64,000 nucleotides of DNA, taken from assembly GCA_002364085.1 (NCBI GenBank), contig DEXK01000013.1, forward strand, positions 62,001-126,000, written 5' to 3'. Source of the stretch: Balneolaceae bacterium UBA3186. Its GTDB lineage: Bacteria; Bacteroidota; Rhodothermia; Balneolales; Balneolaceae. The translations under genes were made by a program, and so were the position numbers. The notes under the pieces are model-generated. The model did not search any database, was not told the DNA's origin, and was given only the letters and a program-made list of their open reading frames with translations. Below are positions 42,977-53,455 of the stretch, in pieces (the first letter of the stretch is position 1; every line of letters starts with the position of its first letter).

Positions 42977-45900
42977 CTACTTGATCAATGCCATTTTTTT
43001 GGTTGTGGTAAAATTTCCGGCGCTCAAGGTGTAAATATAAATTCCACTCGATAAATTGTCAGCTTGAAATGGTATGGTGTAAAATCCTGCTTCATAACTT
43101 TTATTTGTCAGTGTATGAACTTTTTGGCCCAGTATGTTGAAGATCTCAATCGTAACAAACGATGAAGAGGGAATACCAAACTTGATGTTTGTGGCAGGGT
43201 TAAAAGGATTTGGGTAGTTATTGAAAAGTTCAAAAGTAGCGGGAGTAGAGGGATCTAAATCGAAATCTACTCCTTTTCTAACCAAGGTAATGGAATACCC
43301 ATTTTCTGATGCCTCAGTTTTTCTCATGATCAGGTTATCAGAATTTAATTCCTGATAAGTTATGTTTACCGGTTGAGGATCATCTATTGCTAATGGGGTT
43401 GATTTTTCATCTTTAGTAAGGTAGATATCAAAGTTCCTTAACCCTTGCCTATCAGTTAACGTCAATTCGCCGGATAAGGAATAGTTAGATTGTAGGTTTA
43501 ATGGGACTTCATAAATATCATCTGTATTAAATTCTAAGACGTTTATATCAAAAAGTTCGTCTTGATCATTGTATGATGATAATGAAATATAATCATCTGC
43601 ATAAGGTCTCAATTCAAATGCATCAAAAGTGTCAAAACCGTTCTTCGCTTCACTATTGAAAGATATAAATGCATTATTATTAAACTCGTTAATATCACTT
43701 TTTAAGTTCAGTTTAAAGTAGTCAGTACCTTCTTGTTCTGTAATCAGATCGAGCTCCAGCAAGCTGTGATTATAGTTAACAGATATGGATTGATCATTTA
43801 TACTTGTATCAGGAAAAACCAAAAAACTTTGCATTGGACCTATCCAGCCATTCCTCAAATCCCCAACTCTGTTGCTATAAGTTTCCCACGATCTTTTTTC
43901 ACTATTCCAGCTGTAAATAGCTTTAATGTATTCTGGCTTAGGTATTCTGTTCCAGGCAATAGTTGATGGAAGCGGGTTTCCTAAGAAAACCAGACCATCT
44001 TCATTAGGTGAACTTAAATTAAGGTTTGTACTAGATATAACTTTACTATTTACTGTAACAGAGTTATTGAATAGAGAGTCTGGGAATGTCGATGGGGTTT
44101 CTAATTTGATCAAGTCTCCAATATGGAGGCTGTCGTTAAAGTCTGATATTCTATTCCAATTGTAATCAGAATTATTTCCTGAAGTGAAACTCTTTATCCA
44201 GATTTTGATAGAGTCCAAACCCTGAGTTTCATTATATGATAATAAGGAATCGAATAGTTGATTTGCTGTTAAATCAACTGGTAAGCTTATAAAGTTGGTT
44301 CCTTTAGATATAGGTATTTCAATATTAAAATGTCCCGAGCTTCTATCAGCATTTGATTGAAGACCTATTTCAACAGGGATTTCTCTGATTTGGTTTAAAG
44401 GATCATTTGAAGAAACAATTATTTTTCCGGTATATAGTCCGGGAATAAAATATTTTCCAGAAGCTGTTATTTGAACAGCCTTTGAGGTATTTGCAGGAAT
44501 GGTAATTCGTTTATCACTTATGCTAAAATCATTACCCGAATTACTCAATTCTTTATCTAAACTTGGTCTTGATCCCGAATAAGAGGATTCATAATTCAAA
44601 TATCCTTCAAATTCTAATTCCAGATCAGATTTACCGGTATTGAAAATCTCCAACTCATTAGTTGACTGTTCAATTTGCCATAAAGTGTCTCGTATTTCAG
44701 ATATATCGAGTGCTAATCTTGGAGCGTCGACAATCGTGGGTTTATATTTTGATATCCAGTCTTTTGTAATACTCATTGATAACACATTGTCTGATGGTCC
44801 TCCATTAGAGTTGATACCATCTGTTTCGTTTGTAGAACTTCCGGCCGGTTCTCCTTGAAAAGAAATTCTAGGGTTAGAAAAGTAGGGTATTCTTGAAGCT
44901 ATTCCTCCTGATAGAAGTTCACGATAGTGCATTACAGTAACGTATCGCTCTGTTCCGGGTAATCTTATAAGGTAACCTGTGGAAAAAGGAAAAATCCCAC
45001 CTTCCGCACTAGCTGCATTATTGGCTTGAGTTCTTCCATGCAAATTCCCAAAATTATGACCGAGTTCATGCATAAAAACGTAAGAGCCTACACTATTTCT
45101 TACACTGTTAAAAGAATAAGCACTTCTGGATGAACCTCCTTCATTAGATAGCACATTGGCAATTCCTCCACTTACTGTAGTCGAATCAATCAGTGTTACT
45201 AAATCGGCTCCAAATCTGGATCTTAAGTCATATATGTTTACGGTATCGTCCGGGGCATTTACATAAAAATTATAAGTATTATCATACAAGGAGTTAAGTA
45301 TCCTATAATTTACATGTTCCGTAGGTCCATTAGATTCTTGATGTGAATTTGCGATTTCAACTGTTCCAACAAACCGGATCTTTAATGCCAGATTTGAATT
45401 GTCAATTATTTCATTCTTTTTACTTTCGTTTAAGGCTATTAATTCATCTATATCAAAAACGGAAGTGTCATTTTCAGCCCAATTTTTTGCTCTTGTTGTA
45501 TAGAGAACCAGTAAGTCAACAGTTGTAGTGTCTGAATAATCTTCTATATCGTAATCATCATAATTCAATGACTTGTTTAAAGGCTGTTTATCAGCAACAT
45601 GTTCAACATCACAAATAAAGCCCGTTTCTGTAACCTCTGTTAAGATATAATTTTCATTGAAGTAGGAGAGCTTATAAAGTTGATCTTGAATATTAAAGAG
45701 TCCTGTGATTCTGCCATTCTTGATTAAAATATGACTTGAACCTGATTGAAAGGTAGGGCTGGTTATCAATCCTCTATAACCATTTGACAAGTTTTGGATC
45801 TTGCTAATTGGCTGTACCAGAACTTGGTCATCAAACTTAATTTCTAACGAATTCTTTGTTTTAAGATCCTTTGATAATAGCTGATCATTGATGGTTACGG

Positions 45901-46021
45901 CATATTTAAAGCTTCCTTCAGTTTTATTTTTATCTGATGAGAAAGTGAAATCCTGCCCCAAAACAGAGTTAGCCATGCATATAGAGAAGGCAAAAAGAAC
46001 TATTTTCTTTAAATCGATCAA
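42977..46021 (-). CDS. T9SS-secreted reprolysin-like (M12-type) metalloprotease
   Basis: A 1014-residue secreted protease. Signal peptide (to about 22, SVLGQ), a pro-region, then a metallopeptidase domain (about 165-430). The zinc motif HELGH (318-322) is followed by a third His at 328 (HELGHNFGNLH), and downstream comes a Ser/Gly-rich loop. An Ig/choice-of-anchor-D-like region (about 435-560) and further beta domains follow. The C-terminus is a T9SS sorting domain (NNYPNPFNPATNIKFGI...KKMALIK). The start is unusual: the only in-frame initiator is TTG at 46021, before the basic signal peptide. It probably degrades extracellular proteins. Confidence 0.88.
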   Translation of the reverse strand: MIDLKKIVLFAFSICMANSVLGQDFTFSSDKNKTEGSFKYAVTINDQLLSKDLKTKNSLEIKFDDQVLVQPISKIQNLSNGYRGLITSPTFQSGSSHILIKNGRITGLFNIQDQLYKLSYFNENYILTEVTETGFICDVEHVADKQPLNKSLNYDDYDIEDYSDTTTVDLLVLYTTRAKNWAENDTSVFDIDELIALNESKKNEIIDNSNLALKIRFVGTVEIANSHQESNGPTEHVNYRILNSLYDNTYNFYVNAPDDTVNIYDLRSRFGADLVTLIDSTTVSGGIANVLSNEGGSSRSAYSFNSVRNSVGSYVFMHELGHNFGNLHGRTQANNAASAEGGIFPFSTGYLIRLPGTERYVTVMHYRELLSGGIASRIPYFSNPRISFQGEPAGSSTNETDGINSNGGPSDNVLSMSITKDWISKYKPTIVDAPRLALDISEIRDTLWQIEQSTNELEIFNTGKSDLELEFEGYLNYESSYSGSRPSLDKELSNSGNDFSISDKRITIPANTSKAVQITASGKYFIPGLYTGKIIVSSNDPLNQIREIPVEIGLQSNADRSSGHFNIEIPISKGTNFISLPVDLTANQLFDSLLSYNETQGLDSIKIWIKSFTSGNNSDYNWNRISDFNDSLHIGDLIKLETPSTFPDSLFNNSVTVNSKVISSTNLNLSSPNEDGLVFLGNPLPSTIAWNRIPKPEYIKAIYSWNSEKRSWETYSNRVGDLRNGWIGPMQSFLVFPDTSINDQSISVNYNHSLLELDLITEQEGTDYFKLNLKSDINEFNNNAFISFNSEAKNGFDTFDAFELRPYADDYISLSSYNDQDELFDINVLEFNTDDIYEVPLNLQSNYSLSGELTLTDRQGLRNFDIYLTKDEKSTPLAIDDPQPVNITYQELNSDNLIMRKTEASENGYSITLVRKGVDFDLDPSTPATFELFNNYPNPFNPATNIKFGIPSSSFVTIEIFNILGQKVHTLTNKSYEAGFYTIPFQADNLSSGIYIYTLSAGNFTTTKKMALIK

Positions 46022-46075
46022 ATTTGGGGAGTAGGATTAGGACTTAATCTAAGTTAAGTAAATTTAAACTCTTTC

Positions 46076-46113
46076 AATAAAAAAGCCCGTCAATAAATTA
46101 ACGGGCTTTTAAA
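46076..46113 (-). terminator. Terminator after the 2-oxoglutarate dehydrogenase gene
   Basis: AAAAGCCCGT/ACGGGCTTTT forms a ten-base-pair stem; the leftward strand continues with seven T. It lies between the leftward kgd gene and the leftward protease gene. Confidence 0.85.
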
Positions 46114-46136
46114 GTATATATTTTAGGCTACTAAAT

Positions 46137-49100
46137 TTACCTCTTCATAGCATCTTCAATTAAAGCTTCTTGTTCTGCTTCATGAACTTTCTTTTGTCCT
46201 GCGGCAGGTGAAGCTGAAGCATGACGACCAGCATAGGTTAGTTTTTGCCCATCTTCCAGAAGATCCATAAATCGAGGAGCTACAAATGTCCAGGCACCCA
46301 TATTCTTTGGCTCTTCCTGGCACCAAATGATCTCCTTCACATTTTTAAAAGATTTCAATTGTTCTGCGATATCTTTATCAGGGAATGGATAGAATTGCTC
46401 CAGACGAGCAATAGCTACATCTTTGATTTCATTCTCCTGGCGATACTTCAATAGATCGTAATACACTTTACCTGAACAAATAACCAAGCGTTCAGCATTT
46501 GTAACTTCAGGATCAGAAATAAAAGGCTGGAATTTCCCTTCTGCCAATTCTGTGGTATTAGAAGTAGCCATTGGGTGACGAAGCAGACTTTTTGGAGTCA
46601 TTAACACAACAGGTTTTTTAGCTTCTTGAAGTGTTTGCTTTCTCAACATATGGAAATATTGAGCCGGTGTAGTCAGGTTCATAACCTGCATATTATCTTC
46701 GGCACAAAGTTGTAGGAAACGTTCTAGTCGGGCAGATGAATGCTCCGGTCCCTGACCTTCGTATCCGTGAGGAAGGTTAAGTACTAATGAAGTGGTTTGT
46801 CCCCATTTTACTTCACTTGAAGAAAGGAACTGATCAATTATGATCTGAGCTCCGTTCACAAAATCACCAAACTGAGCTTCCCAAATAACCAATGCGTCTT
46901 TCTTTTGAGCACTGTAACCAAACTCAAAACCCATAGCAGCATATTCACTTAACAAACTATTATGAACATGGAAGAAACCCTGATCATCAGATAAATTATT
47001 CAGCGGAGTAAATGTTTGATTAGTTTCTGTTCCGTGAAGTACAGAATGACGATGTGAGAAAGTTCCTCTTTCAACATCCTGACCAGTAATTCGTACGGTT
47101 TTACCAGATTTCAAAAGCGAGCCAAACGCTAATGCTTCGGCAAATCCCCAATCAATTTTGTTGTCATTGTTTTCTACTACTTCTGCACGTTTAGCTAGCA
47201 AGCGCAGAAGTTTAGGATTGGCATCAAAGTCTTTTGGTACAGTATTGATCTTAACCGCAATGTCTTTCAGCTCGTCAACAGGGTAAGTAGTATCAGGGAA
47301 CTCAATTCTGTTTTTCTGTAGAGATTCTGTTCTGTCGATGAAATCGTCAGTAATATCAACTTTTGGAGCTTCTTTGGCATCTTCAAACGCTTCTTGAAGG
47401 AGCTTATCAAATTCATCAAAGATCTGTTGAGTTTCTTCTTCTGAAAGCTCATCATTCTTTACTAATGCTTCCGTATACAGATCTCGTACCGGAGGATGGT
47501 CGTTAATTTCTTTGTACATACCCGGTTGAGTAAATGCAGGTTCATCACCTTCGTTATGGCCATGTTTTCTGTAGCCAATAAGATCGATAATAACATCCTT
47601 TCCAAACTTCTGGCGATATTCTAAAGCCATTTGGATAGCATGAACCGCAGCTTCCGGTTTGTCTCCATTCACATGGAAGATAGGCGCCAGAATCATCTTA
47701 GCTAGATCAGAAGCATACTCTGTAGATCGTCCGTCTTTTGGAAGAGTCGTAAATCCGATCTGGTTATTTATGATAATATGAATAGTTCCACCGGTTTTAT
47801 ATCCTTCCAATTGAGACATATTTAATGTCTCCGGAACTACACCTTGTCCGGCAAAAGCGGCATCACCATGCATAAGCACGGGAAGTACTTTTTGTTGTGC
47901 ATTTTCACTTTCGTGATGATCTTGCATGGCACGAACGGCACCTTCTACAACCGGGTCAACAGCTTCCAGGTGACTTGGGTTTGGCATCAATTCAAGCTGA
48001 AGTTCTTTTCCTTCTGCTGTTTTATGAACTCCTTTTGTTCCTAAGTGATACTTCACATCACCTGAACCCTGAATGGAATCAGGATCGATACCACCTTCAA
48101 ATTCAGCAAAAACTTTGTGGTAAGGTTTATTCATAATGTTCACAAGAATATTCAACCTGCCACGGTGAGCCATCCCAAAAAATACTTTCTCAACATCGTC
48201 ATTTGCAGCTTGCGAAAGCATAGCATCGATCATTGGGATCAATGTATCAGCACCTTCTAAAGAAAAACGCTTATGGCCGATATATTTTTTATGAAGGAAT
48301 TCTTCAAAAGCCATAGCCTGATTCAGTTTATGAAGAATCTGCTTCTTGTCATCTTTATCAAGATCTGCTTTATTTGCACTGGATTCCATCCTTTGGCGTA
48401 ACCAACGACGTTCTTCCAGATCAAGCAAGTGCATATAATCTGCACCAATATGGCCACAATAGGTATCTCTGAGTAGTTTTATAATTTCACGAAGTGGAGC
48501 TTTTTCTTTGCCTCCAAAACCACCGCAATAAAATTCTCTGTCCAGATCCCACAATGAAAGTCCGTAATATTCAAGATCAAGCTCAGGTACATGTTTAGGC
48601 TCTTTCCCAAGAGGATCCAAATCCGCCAACACATGTCCTCGCATTCGGTACATGTTGATCAATCTCCAAACACCGATCGCTCTTTTATCGTATTCCAGAG
48701 AATCGGTATTTCCACCAAATGGTCCTGAGTAGGTATCTGCGGAATAAGGAATAGGCTCGTAAGGAATTTCAAGGTCAGCAAAAATTTCTTCGTAGAAGTT
48801 CTCTTGTCCTGTAAGCAGGTCGTTGATCTTTTTCAGGAATGAACCTGATTCCGCACCTTGAATAACTCTGTGGTCGTAAGTACAGGTAACGGTCATTACT
48901 TTACTGATGCCAAGCTGATTCAATATATCTTTAGACATGGATTGATATTCAGCAGGATAGTCAATGGCACCGGTTGCGATGATCGCGCCTTGCCCTTGCA
49001 TCAATCTTGGAACTGAAGAAACAGTACCGATAGTGCCGGGATTGGTAATACTAATTGTAGTTCCCTGATAATCGTCGATCTGAAGTTTTCCTGAACGAGC

Positions 49101-49757
49101 TTTATTTATCAATTCTGCATAAGCGTGTAAGAACTCCATAAAGTTCATCTTATTCACGCCCTTAATGTTAGGAACAACCAGATTTCTGCTACCGTCTTTA
49201 TTTGGTAAATCGATTGCAATCCCAAGATTCACCTGATCATGCACTACTTTATAGTGATTGTCACCGTCAAAATGATAAGCATTATTTACACCCGGAAATT
49301 CTTCCAATGCTTTGATAATAGCCCATGCAATAAAATGTGTAAATGAAGCTTTAGGCTCATTTCTTTGCAAAAGGTGAGTATTAATAACCGTTCTGTCTTC
49401 GATCATCATTTTTACAGGAAGTACTCTCAATGACGTAGCAGTTGGTACTTCGAGGCTAAGATCCATGTTCTCAACTATCTTGGTTGCTACACCTTTGATC
49501 TTTTCGAGTTGAGCATTTTTAGGAGCATCAGCAGAACCAGAACTGTCCTTTTTTGGAGCTTTTTCCTGTTTTGCAGGAGCCGGAGCAGAAGCTTTTTCTG
49601 TTTTTTGAGAAGATTCTCCGTTAGTGGATTTACCTTCGTGTTCATCAAAAAAGTTTTTCCAATGAGCAGGTACTGAGTTTGGGTCTTCTTTGTATTGGTC
49701 GTAAAGCTCTTCAACTAAGGCTGAATTAGGACCGAAAACGGCTTCAAGAGATTTCAA
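46137..49757 (-). CDS. kgd: Multifunctional 2-oxoglutarate dehydrogenase/decarboxylase with fused succinyltransferase (E1/E2) domain
   Basis: A 1206-residue fusion. An E1 N-terminal peptide (FGPNSALVEELYDQYKEDP, 8-26) is followed by an Ala/Pro/Lys linker (about 45-90). Next come an E2 acyltransferase catalytic domain without a lipoyl domain (about 105-340, with DHRVIQG at 295-301), and then a full thiamine-diphosphate E1 (about 370-1206, with 'MAHRGRLNILVNI' and 'HGDAAFAGQGVVPET'). This is the architecture of mycobacterial KGD/OdhA. It oxidises 2-oxoglutarate in the TCA cycle. The lipoyl E2 and E3 must come from elsewhere. TTG is the start, with GAGG ten bases upstream and a stop codon just before it. 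Confidence 0.95.
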   Translation of the reverse strand: MKSLEAVFGPNSALVEELYDQYKEDPNSVPAHWKNFFDEHEGKSTNGESSQKTEKASAPAPAKQEKAPKKDSSGSADAPKNAQLEKIKGVATKIVENMDLSLEVPTATSLRVLPVKMMIEDRTVINTHLLQRNEPKASFTHFIAWAIIKALEEFPGVNNAYHFDGDNHYKVVHDQVNLGIAIDLPNKDGSRNLVVPNIKGVNKMNFMEFLHAYAELINKARSGKLQIDDYQGTTISITNPGTIGTVSSVPRLMQGQGAIIATGAIDYPAEYQSMSKDILNQLGISKVMTVTCTYDHRVIQGAESGSFLKKINDLLTGQENFYEEIFADLEIPYEPIPYSADTYSGPFGGNTDSLEYDKRAIGVWRLINMYRMRGHVLADLDPLGKEPKHVPELDLEYYGLSLWDLDREFYCGGFGGKEKAPLREIIKLLRDTYCGHIGADYMHLLDLEERRWLRQRMESSANKADLDKDDKKQILHKLNQAMAFEEFLHKKYIGHKRFSLEGADTLIPMIDAMLSQAANDDVEKVFFGMAHRGRLNILVNIMNKPYHKVFAEFEGGIDPDSIQGSGDVKYHLGTKGVHKTAEGKELQLELMPNPSHLEAVDPVVEGAVRAMQDHHESENAQQKVLPVLMHGDAAFAGQGVVPETLNMSQLEGYKTGGTIHIIINNQIGFTTLPKDGRSTEYASDLAKMILAPIFHVNGDKPEAAVHAIQMALEYRQKFGKDVIIDLIGYRKHGHNEGDEPAFTQPGMYKEINDHPPVRDLYTEALVKNDELSEEETQQIFDEFDKLLQEAFEDAKEAPKVDITDDFIDRTESLQKNRIEFPDTTYPVDELKDIAVKINTVPKDFDANPKLLRLLAKRAEVVENNDNKIDWGFAEALAFGSLLKSGKTVRITGQDVERGTFSHRHSVLHGTETNQTFTPLNNLSDDQGFFHVHNSLLSEYAAMGFEFGYSAQKKDALVIWEAQFGDFVNGAQIIIDQFLSSSEVKWGQTTSLVLNLPHGYEGQGPEHSSARLERFLQLCAEDNMQVMNLTTPAQYFHMLRKQTLQEAKKPVVLMTPKSLLRHPMATSNTTELAEGKFQPFISDPEVTNAERLVICSGKVYYDLLKYRQENEIKDVAIARLEQFYPFPDKDIAEQLKSFKNVKEIIWCQEEPKNMGAWTFVAPRFMDLLEDGQKLTYAGRHASASPAAGQKKVHEAEQEALIEDAMKR

Positions 49758-50007
49758 TGGGTGTTAACCTCGTGCGGATTTTTATGCAACTAAATGAATC
49801 TGTTTGTTTATGCTGATTGAAAATTTAATCATGTTTGTCGAAGAAATTAACAAAGCGCCTAAAATTAAGGATTACAATCTTAAAAAACGATATTTCTTCT
49901 GTTGATTATCGTCATAGTTAAACACAAAGATATTCAAGGAATAGTTTCCTAACTAATGCTTTAATTCCCATCCTACAACTGCTATATTCCAAACAAAAAA
50001 TTACTAA

Positions 50008-51816
50008 ATGACAACAGACTCCAAGAAAGCCAAAACCGGCGCGGAAAAAATTAACTGGGACTTGAGTGATCTATACAAATCTTCAGATGATCCTCAACTA
50101 CAAAAAGATAAAAAAGAGGTGTTGGCAGCTGCTGATAAGTTTGCTGATAAATACAAAGGTAGAATAGATTCACTTTCAGCTGCTGAATTCAAAGAATTAC
50201 TTAAGGAATACGAAACTATTCAGGATAGAGGAGGGAAGATAGGATCTTTTGCTTATCTGCAATGGAGTACGGATACTTCAAATTCTGAGTACGGAAAGTT
50301 AGTGCAGGAATCGAATGAGTTGTCATCTGAGCTCAATCAAAAACTGGTTTTCTTTGATGTGGAATGGCTCAAGGTTGATAATAAAAAAGCACAAGCTTTG
50401 ATCAATGATCCTCAACTTTCGTTCTATTCTCATTATCTGGATTCTTCACGGCGTTACAAAAAGCATGTTCTGGAAGAGCAACAGGAACAGATCATGTCTG
50501 CAAAATCAGTGACCGGCAGAAGTGCCTGGGTTCGTTTCTTCGACGAAACGCTCGGCGCAGCGGAATTTCATATTGATGGTGAATCACTGACGGAACAGGA
50601 AGCACTTAGTAAACTGCACGAAGGTGATCAAAAGATCAGGAAAAAAGCTCATGCTGCGCTTACAGAAACATTTAATGATCTGAGCAGAACACTCACTTTT
50701 ATTTTCAACACTGTTCTGGCAGATAAATCTACCAATGATCGTTTCAGAAATTATAAAAGCTGGGTTTCATCCAGAAATCTTGCTAACGAAACTGATGATG
50801 AGACAGTAGAAGCGTTGGTGGAAGCGGTAACTTCAAATTACGATCTGGTTCAACGATACTACAAGCTAAAAGCAGATCTTCTCGGGCTGGATGAAATGAA
50901 GGATTACGATCGCTATGCGCCTATCATCCAGAATGAAGAAACGATTTCATGGGATGAGGCAAAAGAAATGGTGTTAGATGCATATTCCAATTTCCATCCG
51001 GAAATGGGGGAGATCACTAAAAAATTCTTTGAGCAAAACTGGATCGATGCAGCTATAAAACCGGGCAAAAGAGGCGGAGCATATTCTGCAAGCACAGTTC
51101 CATCCGTTCACCCGTATGTATTTATGAACTTTGATGGAAAGATCAGAGATGTACAAACATTGGCTCATGAATTGGGACATGGCGTTCATCAGTATTTATC
51201 TAGGCAACAAGGACCATTGCAAGCGGGAACACCACTTACGACTGCGGAAACAGCGTCAGTTTTTGGTGAGATGTTGGTTTTCCAGAAATTGTTGAAAGAA
51301 ATCGAAGACCCTCAGGAAAAACTGGCATTGATCACGGGTAAAATTGACGATACCATTGCAACGGTATTTAGGCAGATTTCAATGAACAGGTTTGAAGATG
51401 CAATTCATACCGCAAGAAGAGAGGAAGGCGAGTTAACAACTGAGCGTTTTTCAGAATTGTGGATGGAACAGCAAGAGAAATTATACGGAGATTCAGTTAC
51501 CTTAACTGATGAGTACGGAATTTGGTGGAGTTACATTCCTCATTTTTTACACACTCCGGGCTATGTGTATGCATATGCTTTTGGTGAATTGTTAGTGATG
51601 GCTTTATATGAAGAGTTCACTCAACGTCCCGAAGGTTTTGCTGATAAATATATGGAGTTACTAAGTGCTGGTGGATCAGAATGGCCACACGAATTAGTAG
51701 CAAAAATGGGATTGGATATTACAGATCCGGCTTTCTGGAACAAAGGGTTGAAGTCGCTGGAAAGAATGATAGAAGAAGCAGAAGCTCTGAACGAGCAAAT
51801 TTCAAATAACAATTAA
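50008..51816 (+). CDS. pepF: M3-family oligoendopeptidase F
   Basis: A 602-residue cytoplasmic metallopeptidase that degrades short peptides. The zinc site HELGH (387-391) is followed by the conserved 'GVHQYLSRQQGPLQAGTPLTTAETASVFGEMLV', which supplies the third ligand Glu. Also seen are the N-terminal PepF helical region and the C-terminal 'IPHFLHTPGYVYAYAFGELL' substrate-binding stretch. Length matches the family. It stands alone, opposite the divergent 2-oxoglutarate dehydrogenase gene. Confidence 0.94.
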   Translation: MTTDSKKAKTGAEKINWDLSDLYKSSDDPQLQKDKKEVLAAADKFADKYKGRIDSLSAAEFKELLKEYETIQDRGGKIGSFAYLQWSTDTSNSEYGKLVQESNELSSELNQKLVFFDVEWLKVDNKKAQALINDPQLSFYSHYLDSSRRYKKHVLEEQQEQIMSAKSVTGRSAWVRFFDETLGAAEFHIDGESLTEQEALSKLHEGDQKIRKKAHAALTETFNDLSRTLTFIFNTVLADKSTNDRFRNYKSWVSSRNLANETDDETVEALVEAVTSNYDLVQRYYKLKADLLGLDEMKDYDRYAPIIQNEETISWDEAKEMVLDAYSNFHPEMGEITKKFFEQNWIDAAIKPGKRGGAYSASTVPSVHPYVFMNFDGKIRDVQTLAHELGHGVHQYLSRQQGPLQAGTPLTTAETASVFGEMLVFQKLLKEIEDPQEKLALITGKIDDTIATVFRQISMNRFEDAIHTARREEGELTTERFSELWMEQQEKLYGDSVTLTDEYGIWWSYIPHFLHTPGYVYAYAFGELLVMALYEEFTQRPEGFADKYMELLSAGGSEWPHELVAKMGLDITDPAFWNKGLKSLERMIEEAEALNEQISNNN

Positions 51817-51830
51817 GACGAATAAAATGA

Positions 51831-51932
51831 CCCTCTCCTTTTTTTCCTCTCCGTGGAGAGGAAGACTTTTTAAATAGGTCATATTTATAACAAAGAGCTT
51901 CCCCTCCACCGGAGGGGATTGAGGGGTGGGTT
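51831..51932. repeat. Pair of palindromic repeats between pepF and the GAF gene
   Basis: CTCTCC...GGAGAG (near 51834-51861) is followed by TTCCCCTCCACCGGAGGGGA (51899-51918) with a GAGGGGTGGGTT tail. The second has the same plan as 14541-14580 and belongs to a palindrome class with a GGTGGGT tail. It may terminate pepF transcription. Confidence 0.55.
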
Positions 51933-51991
51933 AATACTAACTATTATGATTTGTATATTGTATTTTAAAATCAATTTCGAAGAAATTCAGG

Positions 51992-53455
51992 ATGGCATTA
52001 GACAGGCAGGATAAAGCATTACGGGAATTTAAGCAGATCATGGAGGACCTGGTACACTTGTTAAGGACATCAACAAGAGTACAACTTACCTATATGTGCT
52101 GGGTTAATCACTCAAGGCAGCAATTTGTTTGGGAGACAAACAGCACAACGATGCCGAATGTGATGTTTCAGGATAGGGTTAATTTTGACCACCATTTTCT
52201 GAACGACTATAAAGAGATCCAGGAAATTACCGTGCTCAAAGTCGGCGAAGATATTGCAAAAGGAAAGCTCATGCATTACTTCGACTTTGTTCAGGCTAAA
52301 ACCATGGTATTGGTTCCTTTCAGGAATAAAGGAGAAACAGTTGCTATAACGGTATTGGAAAGTGATCTGGACATTGAAGTTGAAAAGATCAAAGATCAGA
52401 TTCTTTCCTACAACAACGCTTTGGTAAACGTGCTGGATACGTATCTGGAAGTTGTTGATCTCCATGAACAGCAAAAGGAATGGGAAGTTTATGAAAAATC
52501 ACTTGCAAAATTCAGCCCTCGTCAACATAAAGTAGAAATACTTAAAACCATGCTTAACGAGATGCAAAGTTGTATTCCAAAAGGAAATGTGTCTTTGGTT
52601 TGCCATGGAATGGATACATGGAATGTTGTTCTGAACTCAGAAAAGTCGAACAATCCGGGAAAAATAGGTCTTAAAGTCGAGGAAAAAAGTGTTGCGTATG
52701 ATGCTTTAGAAAAAGGAGATCCGGTTTTTTCTATGCACTTTAATAACAATCCTAAAAGAATATCGAGTGGAGAGGGAATTACGGAAGGTGCAAGTTATGC
52801 CATTCCTGTAGTAATACACGACAGAAGACAAGCTGTTGTAATTGTGAGTGATAACGATCCGCTTTCTTTTAAAGATTCCACAAAACATAAACTTTCGAAT
52901 TTAGTCCGTGTGGCAGGTTTAACTATTCAAGCTACACTTAACAAAGCTTCTATGGCAACCGACCTTCTTACACATAGTTTTGACGCGTATATGCCGGAGT
53001 TATGGGAGGCAACAGTAGATACAGAATTAAAAAGAGCAGGTAATTCATCCAGAACCAAAACATGGTTCGGATTGATCTCTCCGGATGATATTTCGGCTTT
53101 GCGAACAAAATTCAGATTAGAAGAGCTCCAGAAAATTCAGGAGGACTTTGTACGGTTTTTGAACCCTAGTGTTTATGGATTCCCGGGTTATATCGGGTTT
53201 AATTCTGATTATGTGTACAGTTTTATTATCCAAAGCGATAAAGAAGAAGCTGTAGAAGCATGGATAGATAAGTTTAAAACCCGCTTGGCTCATGGTTTAC
53301 GATTGTCGAACGGTCACACCATAAACATCAGATTTAAAATTGGCCTTACAGAGCTAAGCGAAGATTGCGCTAATTCCTATCAAGTGTTAACCAAAGCTAA
53401 AAAAGCACATGCTGAAGCCGTTAATGATTCCGAAGCGGTAGCGGTTGTAGCTTAA
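51992..53455 (+). CDS. GAF-domain protein with a degenerate GGDEF-like C-terminal region
   Basis: A 487-residue soluble protein. Two GAF-like sensor regions can be outlined (about 20-160 and 165-315; the second has 'ASYAIPVVIHDRRQAVVIVSDNDPLSFKDSTKHKLSNLVRVAGL'). A C-terminal region (about 330-487) resembles a nucleotidyl-cyclase/GGDEF fold (FLNPSVYGFPGYIGFNSDYVYSFIIQ...RFKIGLTELSEDCANSYQVLTKAKKAHAEA) but lacks any GGDEF sequence. The short helix at 160-185 is a possible signalling linker. It overlaps deoB by one base (TAATG), so the two are translationally coupled. I do not recognise a named family; a ligand-sensing role without cyclase activity is inference. Confidence 0.65.
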   Translation: MALDRQDKALREFKQIMEDLVHLLRTSTRVQLTYMCWVNHSRQQFVWETNSTTMPNVMFQDRVNFDHHFLNDYKEIQEITVLKVGEDIAKGKLMHYFDFVQAKTMVLVPFRNKGETVAITVLESDLDIEVEKIKDQILSYNNALVNVLDTYLEVVDLHEQQKEWEVYEKSLAKFSPRQHKVEILKTMLNEMQSCIPKGNVSLVCHGMDTWNVVLNSEKSNNPGKIGLKVEEKSVAYDALEKGDPVFSMHFNNNPKRISSGEGITEGASYAIPVVIHDRRQAVVIVSDNDPLSFKDSTKHKLSNLVRVAGLTIQATLNKASMATDLLTHSFDAYMPELWEATVDTELKRAGNSSRTKTWFGLISPDDISALRTKFRLEELQKIQEDFVRFLNPSVYGFPGYIGFNSDYVYSFIIQSDKEEAVEAWIDKFKTRLAHGLRLSNGHTINIRFKIGLTELSEDCANSYQVLTKAKKAHAEAVNDSEAVAVVA

